A DNA stretch of 64,000 nt from contig CABZVB010000001.1 in NCBI GenBank assembly GCA_902529115.1, positions 231,921 to 295,920 of the forward strand, given 5' to 3'. A program made the position numbers and the translations under genes. A model generated the notes under the pieces. The model had not been told where the DNA came from. It saw nothing but the letters and a program-made list of their open reading frames with translations, and searched no databases. The DNA is from an uncultured Balneola sp. GTDB taxonomy: Bacteria > Bacteroidota > Rhodothermia > Balneolales > Balneolaceae. Below, in pieces: positions 1 through 8,755 of the stretch. Each line of letters begins with the position of its first letter. Within the stretch, counting starts at the first letter, position 1.

Positions 1-1794
1 TATTCAGATGGTTTACATCAGGCTATCGAAGCAAAAGAGCAAGTAAAAGTTGAAGCTTCCACGCAAACCTATGCAACTATTACTTTGCAAAATTACTTCC
101 GAATGTATCATAAAATTTCTGGAATGACCGGTACTGCAGAAACGGAAGAAGGCGAATTTAATGAGATTTATGATTTAGATGTGATGGTAATCCCGACTAA
201 TCGTCCCATTGCAAGAGAAGATCATGAGGATTTGGTTTTTCGAACGAAGAGAGAGAAATATAAGGCTATTATTAAGAAGATTAATGAATTTCATATCAGT
301 GGACAGCCTGTGCTAGTGGGTACGACCAGCGTAGATGTGTCCGAGTCGATGAGTCGTATGCTTAAGCAGGCGGGTATTCCACACAACGTTTTAAATGCCA
401 AGCAGCATGCCAGAGAAAGTGATATTGTAAAGCAGGCAGGGCAACCAGGGGCAGTTACTGTGGCGACCAATATGGCAGGTAGGGGTACTGATATTAAACT
501 TGCACAGGGAATTAAAGAAAAAGGTGGACTCGCAATTTTGGGCACTGAACGACACGAATCCAGGCGTATTGACCTACAACTGCGTGGGCGAGCTGGACGT
601 CAAGGAGACCCAGGTTTTTCACAATTCTATGTTTCCTTAGAAGACAAGCTAATGGCATTATTCATGAGCGATCGTGTTGCGGGTGTCATGGACAAGCTAA
701 GTTTTAAGGAAGGCGAAGTTATTACGCATCGTATGATAACTAAGTCCCTAGAACGTGCCCAGGGAAAAGTCGAGCAAAACAACTTTAGCATCCGTAAGCG
801 CCAATTAGAATATGATGATGTGCTTAATAATCAACGAAATGTGGTATATGCTCGTCGTAAGCACGCCCTCCTAGGAGATCAATTGCGTACGGATTTATTG
901 GGTATGCTTGAATCACTTGTAGAAGAATGGGTAGATGAACACGTGGCTATCAGTGATTATCAAGGCCTTCAAGCTACAATACTCCGAAATCTTGCTGTAG
1001 ATGTACCTTTTGATGAAGATGAGTGGAGATCCATGGACGAGGAGTCACTAGTCGATGTGATCATACGGCGGGCACTAGAGGTGTATAAAAGAAAAGAGGA
1101 GATGATAAGTAAACCGTTGTATGAGGTGATGAAGCGGATAAGTGAAACACAGCCGGATCGACGACCAGATAAGGTACAGGTTGTATTTACCGATGGGTCT
1201 CGACGAATGCGTGTAGTGGTTGGTGTCGAAGCGGCGTTACACAATGAAGGTAAAGAGGTGGTAAGAGCACTCGAGCGTTCTGCTGTACTATCTGTTATTG
1301 ATGATAAATGGATGCAGCACTTGCGTGAATTAGATTCAGTAAAAGAAGGTATTGGGCTGCGTTCATTTGCCCAGAAAGATCCTTTGTTGGAGTATAAAAG
1401 AGAGGCCTTCGATATGTTTAAACAACTCATAGAAATGATCAACCAAGAGGTTATTTCTTTGATTTGGAAGTCGGTTCCAGAAGCACAGGCTTCACCAAAT
1501 TCAGTGCAGCAGGCTCAACAGCAAAAGTCTTCATATGATACAAAGCGTATGCAAACTCAACATGCCGATTCAACAGGAATGGGTCTACAAACTCCTGTAG
1601 CATCTGCCGTAGATCAGGCACAGCCTCCAAGGGGGCCAAATGTTAAAAGAAAACCAGTCGAAGTTGCCGTTGAACCTGGAAGGAATGATATTGTCACTAT
1701 ACAAAATATGGCAACGGGTACTTCAGAGAGTATGAAATGGAAATTTGCCAAGAAAAAAGTTGAGCAAGAAGGATGGGTTATAGTCGAACAATAA
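1..1794 (+). CDS. secA: Preprotein translocase ATPase SecA, C-terminal part
   Basis: This is the last 597 codons of the SecA motor that drives unfolded proteins through SecYEG. The frame is open from base 1, so the gene is cut by the window edge; the ATG at 85 is internal, because codons 1-28 already read SecA sequence (DGLHQAIEAKE, then TQTYATIT). Visible are the second helicase domain (TNMAGRGTDI, GTERHESRRID, LRGRAGRQGDPG) and the helical wing/scaffold region. The tail keeps the GRND that often precedes the zinc-binding CxC motif in SecA. The cysteines are absent, and the protein ends in a short IVTIQNMATG...GWVIVEQ module of a type I associate with Bacteroidota SecA. Identity is secure. 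ppgK follows after 11 bases and may be co-transcribed. Confidence 0.97.
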   Translation, partial: YSDGLHQAIEAKEQVKVEASTQTYATITLQNYFRMYHKISGMTGTAETEEGEFNEIYDLDVMVIPTNRPIAREDHEDLVFRTKREKYKAIIKKINEFHISGQPVLVGTTSVDVSESMSRMLKQAGIPHNVLNAKQHARESDIVKQAGQPGAVTVATNMAGRGTDIKLAQGIKEKGGLAILGTERHESRRIDLQLRGRAGRQGDPGFSQFYVSLEDKLMALFMSDRVAGVMDKLSFKEGEVITHRMITKSLERAQGKVEQNNFSIRKRQLEYDDVLNNQRNVVYARRKHALLGDQLRTDLLGMLESLVEEWVDEHVAISDYQGLQATILRNLAVDVPFDEDEWRSMDEESLVDVIIRRALEVYKRKEEMISKPLYEVMKRISETQPDRRPDKVQVVFTDGSRRMRVVVGVEAALHNEGKEVVRALERSAVLSVIDDKWMQHLRELDSVKEGIGLRSFAQKDPLLEYKREAFDMFKQLIEMINQEVISLIWKSVPEAQASPNSVQQAQQQKSSYDTKRMQTQHADSTGMGLQTPVASAVDQAQPPRGPNVKRKPVEVAVEPGRNDIVTIQNMATGTSESMKWKFAKKKVEQEGWVIVEQ

Positions 1795-1805
1795 TATAAA
1801 CTAAC

Positions 1806-2555
1806 ATGAAGGTACTGGGCATCGATATTGGCAGTTATGGTATTAAAGCTGCTGTTGTAGATACGGTAAAAGGAGAGATTATATCTGGAAAAAAATCTAC
1901 CGACAAATTAGAAGATAGTCGCCCACATAAAATAATTTCAAAGGTGCATAAACTGGTCAAAAAATTTGACTGGTATGGACCTATTGGTTGTGCATTTCCG
2001 GCTGCAATTCATAAGGGCCGAGTATTATCTGCATCCCGTATAGATTCTGCTTGGATAGATGCAGATGTTGAGCACTTATTTAGCGAAATTACAGGATGTT
2101 CAGTACACCTTATTAATGACACCGACGCAACAGGTATGGCTGAAATGACCTTTGGGGTTGGCAAAGGGTATCGAGGAACGGTTATAGTATTGACAGTAGG
2201 TACAGGTATTGGATCTTCTATTTTTGTAGATAATATACTTTTACCAAATACAGAACTTGGTCTTATTGAGTTAAAAGGCATTAGCATAGAAGAACGAGCG
2301 TCGAACAGGGTAAGAAAGGAAGAGGGAATTCAGCGTAAAATATGGGCGAAAAGGATTCAGTTTGCTTTACAATATTATGAAAAATTATTTCATCCAGAAT
2401 TATTTATTATAGGTGGACAACTGAGTAAAAAAGCAGAAAAGACCTTACCCTACGTTAAAATTACCACAAAACTTAAGGCTGCAGGGTTTCAAAATAATGC
2501 TAGTATAGTAGGGGCAGCATATCATGCGGCATCACTTAGTTTACATAACAGTTAA
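1806..2555 (+). CDS. ppgK: Polyphosphate glucokinase (ROK family)
   Basis: This predicted cytosolic kinase phosphorylates glucose to glucose-6-phosphate using polyphosphate and/or ATP (EC 2.7.1.63). The 249-residue protein has the N-terminal phosphate-binding loop (GIDIGSYGIKAA), the catalytic NDTDATGMAEMTFG segment with the expected Asp, and the LTVGTGIGSSIF and LPNTELG signatures of the polyphosphate-glucokinase branch of ROK proteins. Length is typical. The usual Gly-His of the NTELGH motif reads Gly-Leu (ELGLIE). This branch already lacks the ROK zinc-binding cysteines, so activity may survive. It begins 11 bases after secA, and its stop codon overlaps that of the convergent DUF456 gene. 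Confidence 0.88.
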   Translation: MKVLGIDIGSYGIKAAVVDTVKGEIISGKKSTDKLEDSRPHKIISKVHKLVKKFDWYGPIGCAFPAAIHKGRVLSASRIDSAWIDADVEHLFSEITGCSVHLINDTDATGMAEMTFGVGKGYRGTVIVLTVGTGIGSSIFVDNILLPNTELGLIELKGISIEERASNRVRKEEGIQRKIWAKRIQFALQYYEKLFHPELFIIGGQLSKKAEKTLPYVKITTKLKAAGFQNNASIVGAAYHAASLSLHNS

Positions 2556-3043
2556 AACTGGCTCATTACCCATTGGATTAGTTCGGTTCCGTAGTGCCAA
2601 CATAGAATTAAAGCTGCGATCACTTTAATACCAGTCGCCACCATAAACCCCAGAAATGAGCCCCATGCTGCTCTTAACGACTGCCGCTGACCTTGACCAC
2701 CTATTATTTCACCTAGAAAAGCGCCTACTAAGGGCCCAATAACGAACCCTATAGGTGGAAATCCAATCCCAAAAATCATCCCAAGTAGGCTTCCCCAAAA
2801 ACCATAGCGAGTTCCTCCTGTTTTTTGACTAGTCAAAGCAGGTATAAAATTGTCGAGTATGGAGAATAAGACTATAGCCAATGTCCAACCCCAAATAAAT
2901 GCAGAGGAAAAGGGTGCAATGGTCCATTGCATAATTAGTATTCCCAATAAACTGATAGGTAAACCTGGAACAATTGGTAAAAAAGATCCAACAAATCCGA
3001 ATAGTACTAATAGCGCGCCAATAATGAGTAAGATTAATTCCAT
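2552..3043 (-). CDS. DUF456 family membrane protein
   Basis: A 163-residue, very hydrophobic protein of the DUF456 family, whose function is not established. It shows the family pattern of glycine-rich transmembrane segments: an N-terminal helix pair (about residues 3-55) around a G-x-LPIVPGLP motif, and a central GFWGSLLGMIFGIGFPPIGFVIGPLVGAFLGE region (given here only as a reading of about residues 82-112), then a final helix near 130-155. It is convergent with ppgK and shares 4 bases with it at the stop codons. It is divergent from the peptide transporter, with 140 bases between them. Family assignment is fairly sure; no role can be deduced from context. Confidence 0.8.
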   Translation of the reverse strand: MELILLIIGALLVLFGFVGSFLPIVPGLPISLLGILIMQWTIAPFSSAFIWGWTLAIVLFSILDNFIPALTSQKTGGTRYGFWGSLLGMIFGIGFPPIGFVIGPLVGAFLGEIIGGQGQRQSLRAAWGSFLGFMVATGIKVIAALILCWHYGTELIQWVMSQF

Positions 3044-3183
3044 AATAATATGTTTACGAATAAATAAGAAAATGTACGATTTGAGCCTCGAAAGGTTTCA
3101 TTAGGCTTGCGAGCGAAGATAGGTTTAGCTATAATCTAAGCTATTGTTATATTTTCAAAAAAAACTAACCTAATTTTGACATC

Positions 3184-4881
3184 ATGAGTATGAGTACATC
3201 CTCAGTGGGCCCTTTAGATGCCCAACAACACGACTTTTTTGGGCATCCAAGGGGCTTATCCACCCTCTTTTTTACCGAATTATGGGAGCGCTTTAGTTAC
3301 TATGGTATGAGAGCGTTACTCGTACTTTTTATGACAGCAGAGGCTGTTGGTAATAATCCTGGCTTAGGTTTATCAGTTGGTGAGGCTACTGCTATTTATG
3401 GTCTATATACCTTTTTTGTTTATATGTTATCACTGCCTGGAGGTTGGGTAGCCGATAATATTTGGGGTCAACGAAAAGCGGTTCTTATAGGTGGTATTAT
3501 CATTGCCATGGGGCATTTTAGTATGGCAGTTCCTACCACCATATTTTTCTTTATAGGATTGGCACTTATTGTCATTGGTACTGGATTGCTAAAACCAAAT
3601 GTGAGTTCAATGGTAGGGGATTTATATCCCGAGGGTGGTGCCAAACGCGATGCGGGCTTCTCAATATTTTATATGGGGATTAATTTTGGTGCCATATTAG
3701 GCCCATTGTTGTGTGGCCTTCTAGGAGAAGGGTATAACTGGCATTATGGATTTACATTAGCTGGTTTTGGTATGATTCTCGGTCTTATTTCTTATCAGAT
3801 TGGAGGAAAATATATAGGAACAGCAGGAGATCTTAAGGTAGATATTGATCCTGAAACCCTTGCTAAGCGAAGCAAGATTTTTTATACCGTGGTTTCTATT
3901 ATTGGCGCGCTGAGCGTATTACTAGGCTTCTTAGTTAGCTCGGGTGCTATTGAATTAACTTTAGAATCATTGGCTGGTAATTTAGGACTGGTTGCTGTGG
4001 TAATTACGGTCGCTTTTTTTGGTTATATCATTTTTTTTGGTGGGCATACAGGTGAAGAGAAAAAGCGTCTTGGTGTTATTTTCTGGTTATTCATTTTAGC
4101 AGCTATTTTTTGGAGCGGTTTTGAGCAGGCTGGTTCTTCGTTGAATATTTTCACTGCCGAGTTAGTCAATCGTTCAGCAGGACCCAGCGTGTTCTTGGGG
4201 GGTATTGGCGCCCTCATGTTAACGGCTTTGTTAGCTCTTCCACTTGGATACTATACCTATAAAACCTGGAATCGTGAGGATATTTGGTCGGTAGCCAAAA
4301 CAGCAGTCGTTTTTACCAGTATAGGTTCACTTGGCTTGGTGTATTGGTTATTAAGTCAAGTAGGGAATGGATGGCAAATTCCTGCAAGCACGTTACAGTT
4401 AATAAATCCTTCTTTTATCGTGATTTTTGCCCCTATTTTTGGTTTTATGTGGACATGGTTAGCTAGTAAAAATGCCAATCCATCAATACCAATGAAATTT
4501 GCTTTAGGGCTTTTAGGACTCTCTGCTGGATTTTTTGTATTGGCATGGGGGTCAGCCAATGCTTCTAATTCAAATTTAGTTTCACCGGCTTGGCTAATTG
4601 TGATGTATTTTTTACATACGGTTGGTGAGCTTTGTTTGTCGCCAGTCGGACTTTCTTCTATGACTAAGCTATCTCCTAAGAGTCGAGTAAGCCAGATGAT
4701 GGGGATTTGGTTTGTGGCAGCTGCACTAGGAAATTTAATTGCTGGCTTGGTAGCTGGACAACTCGAAAACCTTGCACCTGCCAGTCTCTTCCAAGCAGTA
4801 GCACTATTTGTAGGCGGTGGCGGGGTAGTTGCCATATTAGCGGCCCCATCTGTGAAAAAACTAATGGGAGATATCGAATAA
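3184..4881 (+). CDS. POT/PTR family proton-dependent oligopeptide transporter
   Basis: A 565-residue inner-membrane transporter of the major facilitator superfamily that should take up di- and tripeptides with protons. The family hallmark ExxER is present as E32-L-W-E35-R36 in the first helix (FFTELWERFSYYGMRALL), followed by the GGWVADNIWGQRKAV loop and the GTGLLKPNVSSMVGDLY signature of PTR2 proteins. Hydrophobic segments are consistent with 12-14 helices. The ATG at 3184 is preceded by an A+T-rich leader without a clear Shine-Dalgarno sequence. It stands alone, between a divergent DUF456 gene and the convergent glpF. Substrate choice between peptides and other compounds cannot be read from sequence. 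Confidence 0.93.
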   Translation: MSMSTSSVGPLDAQQHDFFGHPRGLSTLFFTELWERFSYYGMRALLVLFMTAEAVGNNPGLGLSVGEATAIYGLYTFFVYMLSLPGGWVADNIWGQRKAVLIGGIIIAMGHFSMAVPTTIFFFIGLALIVIGTGLLKPNVSSMVGDLYPEGGAKRDAGFSIFYMGINFGAILGPLLCGLLGEGYNWHYGFTLAGFGMILGLISYQIGGKYIGTAGDLKVDIDPETLAKRSKIFYTVVSIIGALSVLLGFLVSSGAIELTLESLAGNLGLVAVVITVAFFGYIIFFGGHTGEEKKRLGVIFWLFILAAIFWSGFEQAGSSLNIFTAELVNRSAGPSVFLGGIGALMLTALLALPLGYYTYKTWNREDIWSVAKTAVVFTSIGSLGLVYWLLSQVGNGWQIPASTLQLINPSFIVIFAPIFGFMWTWLASKNANPSIPMKFALGLLGLSAGFFVLAWGSANASNSNLVSPAWLIVMYFLHTVGELCLSPVGLSSMTKLSPKSRVSQMMGIWFVAAALGNLIAGLVAGQLENLAPASLFQAVALFVGGGGVVAILAAPSVKKLMGDIE

Positions 4882-4948
4882 ATACAGGTAGGTCCTATAA
4901 TTAACTATCTTGTCAATTAACCCGATGTTCTAGGGTATAATTCAAGGA

Positions 4949-5677
4949 TCAAATCACAATATATACTGCAGCAGCAAGTACTCCCCCTAGTAGTGGACCT
5001 AGGATGGGAATCCATCCATAGGCCCAATCACTGGATCCCTTATTTGAAATAGGTAGAATAGTATGGGCTAGGCGTGGGCCAAAATCTCTTGCAGGATTGA
5101 TTGCAAAACCAGTAGTTCCACCTAAACCTAAACCAATACACCATACAAGAAAAGCAATGGGTAAGGCTCCAACCGATCCCAAACCAATGGGGGTATTTGA
5201 GGTATTCATTAACTGTCCATCGCTTATATAAAACACTACAAAGACGAGCACAAAGGTGCCCATAATTTCTGAGATCAGGTTGTTGAAAGACGATCTAATA
5301 GCCGGTATAGTACTGAAAGTGGCGAGAATTATGGAGGAATCGTGAGTCTCTTTATAGTGATCCTTGTACATAAGCCAAATAGAAGTTCCGCCTAAGAAAG
5401 CTCCAAGAATTTGTGCGCTAATATAGCCAGGGACTTCTGCCCAAGGAAATTCGCCTGCTGCAGCTAGCCCTAAGGTAACTGCTGGATTTAGATGAGCTCC
5501 TGAGTATGGGCCTGCGACCACTACACCGGTAAAAACGGCTAGTCCCCAACCAGTGGTAATGACTAACCAACCAGAATCGTATCCTTTTGTTTTGGGTAAT
5601 AAAACATTTGCTACTACACCATTTCCTAGAATTAAAAGTAAGAAAGTAGCTATAAATTCAGCAATTAAAGGGGTCAT
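4949..5677 (-). CDS. glpF: Glycerol facilitator (aquaglyceroporin)
   Basis: A 242-residue major intrinsic protein forming a glycerol/water channel in the inner membrane. Both half-helix motifs are intact: NPA at residues 64-66 (GAHLNPAVTLG) and NPARD at 194-198 (FAINPARDFGPR). The Asp after the second NPAR is characteristic of glycerol-conducting members rather than strict water channels. Six hydrophobic segments are visible. It lies 27 bases downstream of glpK on the same strand, so the two form a glycerol uptake-and-trapping operon. There is no GlpD dehydrogenase or GlpR-type regulator in the window. Confidence 0.94.
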   Translation of the reverse strand: MTPLIAEFIATFLLLILGNGVVANVLLPKTKGYDSGWLVITTGWGLAVFTGVVVAGPYSGAHLNPAVTLGLAAAGEFPWAEVPGYISAQILGAFLGGTSIWLMYKDHYKETHDSSIILATFSTIPAIRSSFNNLISEIMGTFVLVFVVFYISDGQLMNTSNTPIGLGSVGALPIAFLVWCIGLGLGGTTGFAINPARDFGPRLAHTILPISNKGSSDWAYGWIPILGPLLGGVLAAAVYIVI

Positions 5678-5704
5678 AATAGATAATTTTACTAGGTTAA
5701 GAGT

Positions 5705-7201
5705 CTATGAGTGATTTGTCCAAGCTTGAACTGAATGGATAGCCTTATTCCATCCTTCAATCGATTTTGTAATTTGAGTACTATTAGATTCATTTTTGAA
5801 GCATTTATCCATTGCCCATATAGATTGAATTTCTTCAATATTTTCCCAATATCCAACACTTAAACCAGCCAAATAAGCGGCGCCTAGTGCAGTCGTTTCT
5901 ACGCATCTTGGACGAATTACATCGGCTCCCAATAGGTCTGCCTGAAATTGCATCAGCAGATTATTAGTGGTGGCTCCTCCATCTACCCGAAGTTCTTTTA
6001 TAGATATTCCTGAATCTGCCTCCATGGCTTTTAATACATCATAACTTTGATAGGCCATGGATTCCAAGGCGGCTCGTGCGATATGAGATTTGGTAGTGCC
6101 ACGTGATAAACCAACGATCATGCCACGTGCTTCTTGATTCCAATAAGGCGCACCCAACCCCGCAAAAGCCGGAACAAAATATACTCCATCCGTATCTGAA
6201 GATTGCTTGGCTAAGATTTCTATTTCGGATGAGTTGTGAATCATTTCCATCCCATCGCGAAGCCACTGGACAACGGCGCCTGCAATAAACACACTACCTT
6301 CTAGTGCGTAATGAAGTTCACCATTTATTTTCCACGCAATAGTAGTTAGAAGATTGTGTTTTGAAACGACAAACTCTGGACCAATATTCATGAGCATGAA
6401 GCAGCCAGTTCCATAGGTATTTTTTACCATGCCTGTTTCTGTACACATTTGCCCAAAAAGAGCCGCCTGTTGATCTCCCGCTACTCCGGTAATAGGTATA
6501 CGATGTCCAAAAAACTGTTCACTTGTTCTTCCAAATTCATTACTTGATTCTAATACCTTAGGTAGCATTGTAGAAGGTATTTCAAACAGCCTCAATAATT
6601 CTTCATCCCATTGTTGAATACGAATATTATAGAGCATGGTTCGAGAGGCATTGGTAACATCAGTTACATGAGATTCCCCTTCCGAAAACTTCCAAATGAG
6701 CCAGCTATCAACGGTACCAAAAATTAAGCGCCCTTCTTCGGCTAACTTTTGTGCACCGGCTACGTTTTTTATGATCCACTCCACTTTAGTGGCAGAGAAA
6801 TAAGCATCAATGACCAGTCCTGTTTTTGATTGAATTTTAGACAGATATCCCTCTTCTTTTAGTGTGTTACATCGTTCTGATGTTCGGCGATCTTGCCAGA
6901 CAATGGCATGGTAAATAGGGTGCCCTGTCTGTTTGTCCCATACCACTGTGGTTTCTCTTTGGTTCGTTATACCAATCGCCTTGATCTGATCACCTTTGAT
7001 CTGAGCCATACTTATGACTTCCATCGCAACACTCACTTGGCTTGACCATATCTCATTGGCATCGTGTTCGACCCATCCGGATTGAGGGAATATCTGGGTG
7101 AATTCTTTTTGTGCCATAGCTACTATGCTTCCTTTTTTATCAAAAAGTATGGCGCGGGAACTTGTGGTACCCTGATCTAGTGCGAGTATATAGGAATGCA
7201 T
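5705..7201 (-). CDS. glpK: Glycerol kinase
   Basis: A cytosolic FGGY-family kinase (498 residues, normal length) converting glycerol and ATP to glycerol-3-phosphate (EC 2.7.1.30). Clear signatures are the N-terminal [15 protein letters not shown] phosphate-binding loop, [14 protein letters not shown] with the glycerol-contacting Arg-Glu, IVWQDRRT, and the [12 protein letters not shown] motif with the catalytic Asp. It is the first gene of the glpK-glpF operon, and its ATG at 7201 faces mnmE across only 75 bases, which must hold both promoters. By precedent the product traps glycerol entering through GlpF and supplies phospholipid synthesis or glycolysis. Confidence 0.97.
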   Translation of the reverse strand: MHSYILALDQGTTSSRAILFDKKGSIVAMAQKEFTQIFPQSGWVEHDANEIWSSQVSVAMEVISMAQIKGDQIKAIGITNQRETTVVWDKQTGHPIYHAIVWQDRRTSERCNTLKEEGYLSKIQSKTGLVIDAYFSATKVEWIIKNVAGAQKLAEEGRLIFGTVDSWLIWKFSEGESHVTDVTNASRTMLYNIRIQQWDEELLRLFEIPSTMLPKVLESSNEFGRTSEQFFGHRIPITGVAGDQQAALFGQMCTETGMVKNTYGTGCFMLMNIGPEFVVSKHNLLTTIAWKINGELHYALEGSVFIAGAVVQWLRDGMEMIHNSSEIEILAKQSSDTDGVYFVPAFAGLGAPYWNQEARGMIVGLSRGTTKSHIARAALESMAYQSYDVLKAMEADSGISIKELRVDGGATTNNLLMQFQADLLGADVIRPRCVETTALGAAYLAGLSVGYWENIEEIQSIWAMDKCFKNESNSTQITKSIEGWNKAIHSVQAWTNHS

Positions 7202-7276
7202 AAGAGTTGAGATTGGTTTGTAGGAGTATGTAGATTATTGTACTAAAAAACATACATATATAACAAATAAAACCGC

Positions 7277-8701
7277 GTGTCAGAGATCTTAAGTATTACA
7301 GAAAAAAAGCCCATTGCTGCTATAACTACCCCCATAGGGGAAGGTGGAATAGCAGTGATTAGAGTTTCTGGGAGGGGGTCAATTGCAAAGGTTCAAGAAT
7401 GTTTCAAAGGAAAAGATCTGGGGGCATTACCATCGCATACTATTCATTTTGGTCGTATAATTGATCCAAAAGGCCGCTTGGTAGATGAGGTTTTGGTGAG
7501 TCTGTTTCATTCACCTAAAAGTTATACAGGAGAGGAAACTGTAGAAATTTCATGTCATGGAGGGATTTTAGTCACACAACGGGTTTATGAAACCTTATTG
7601 GCAACGGGAATTCATCCGGCACAAGCTGGAGAGTTTACTCAACGTGCTTTTTTAAATGGTAAATTAGGGCTAGAACAGGCTGAAGCAGTCGCGGATCTAA
7701 TTCACGCTCGTAGCGTAAAGGCTGTCGATGCCGCAAATCAGCAGCTATCTGGAAGTTTGGGTACCTATGTGAAGGAATTTAGGCAGCAAATTATTGATGC
7801 GACAGCAATGATAGAACTCGAACTAGATTTTATAGAAGAGGATGTAGAGTTTGCTAACAAAGATCAATTACAGCAGTTATTATTAGATCTCAAAACAGCC
7901 ATTCATCGTCTACTGGAGAGCTATGAGGTCGGCAGGTTAGTGAAAGACGGAATAAAGACTGTACTTATAGGTCGTCCTAATGCGGGTAAATCAACACTTT
8001 TAAACGCTTTGGTTGGCAGTGAACGAGCCATTGTCACAGATATAGCCGGAACTACTCGAGATACCGTTGATGTAGAATGGAATCATGGAGGTCTGCTATT
8101 TAGGCTGACTGACACAGCGGGGCTGCGTGAAACAGCTGATCGTGTCGAGGCAGAAGGGGTCCGGCGCAGCCAACAAGCTGTCAAAGAAGCAGATGTGATT
8201 GTCTATCTCAGGGATTTGAATCAGCCATTTACCATCAAAGAAATGAACGAGATTAAACAATTGCAATCATCGGCTGTTGAGACTCCATTTATCGTTATCG
8301 GAACTCAATTTGATCGACTGAGCCAAGCTCAACCTTCTGTCCATGCAACGCATGAGGCCAATCAAGAAAGTGATTGGAGTAAAATTGAAGATTTACATAT
8401 TTCAGCAACGACAGGATTAGGTTTGACAAAACTCAAAGATCTTATAAAAGAAGTGGCATTGAGACAGACTCATTATGATGGGGCTTCTCTACTTGTTACA
8501 TCTTCTCGTCACAGAGATGCCTTTGAAAAAACTATGAATCATGTGGAATCTGCTCTAGATGGGTTAATGGGTAGACTGACAGGTGATTTTCTAGCTATAG
8601 ATCTTCGTGCGGCCTTACAGAGCCTTGGAACTATAACTGGTGAGATTACCAATGAGGATATTTTGGATTCAATATTTTCACGATTTTGTATAGGAAAGTA
8701 A
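7277..8701 (+). CDS. mnmE: tRNA uridine-5-carboxymethylaminomethyl synthesis GTPase MnmE
   Basis: Together with MnmG, this GTPase installs the (carboxymethyl)aminomethyl group on wobble uridine 34 of certain tRNAs. The protein is 474 residues and starts at a GTG (7277). The N-terminal formyl-tetrahydrofolate-binding domain begins PIAAITTPIGEGGIAVIRVSG. The G domain has the P-loop GRPNAGKS (232-239), GTTRDT and DTAGLRET. The protein ends in the family-specific catalytic tail CIGK (471-474). One oddity is the G4 guanine-specificity motif, normally NKxD, which reads T343-Q-F-D346. The G5-like SATTGLG is present. No mnmG is seen nearby. Confidence 0.95.
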   Translation: MSEILSITEKKPIAAITTPIGEGGIAVIRVSGRGSIAKVQECFKGKDLGALPSHTIHFGRIIDPKGRLVDEVLVSLFHSPKSYTGEETVEISCHGGILVTQRVYETLLATGIHPAQAGEFTQRAFLNGKLGLEQAEAVADLIHARSVKAVDAANQQLSGSLGTYVKEFRQQIIDATAMIELELDFIEEDVEFANKDQLQQLLLDLKTAIHRLLESYEVGRLVKDGIKTVLIGRPNAGKSTLLNALVGSERAIVTDIAGTTRDTVDVEWNHGGLLFRLTDTAGLRETADRVEAEGVRRSQQAVKEADVIVYLRDLNQPFTIKEMNEIKQLQSSAVETPFIVIGTQFDRLSQAQPSVHATHEANQESDWSKIEDLHISATTGLGLTKLKDLIKEVALRQTHYDGASLLVTSSRHRDAFEKTMNHVESALDGLMGRLTGDFLAIDLRAALQSLGTITGEITNEDILDSIFSRFCIGK

Positions 8702-8755
8702 TCTAGGTAATACACGTATATTTTTGAATTATTCGCCTTGAATACATACATATCT

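Noticed and set aside
969..1442. Antisense open frame of 157 codons opposite secA
   Set aside because: Ser/Thr-rich, no recognisable domain, fully embedded in a conserved gene.
85..1794. secA beginning at the ATG at 85
   Set aside because: Codons before it in the same open frame already read conserved SecA sequence, so the gene extends left beyond the window.
4356..4835. Antisense open frame opposite the peptide transporter
   Set aside because: Proline/alanine-rich shadow of a transmembrane gene, without its own start signal or family.
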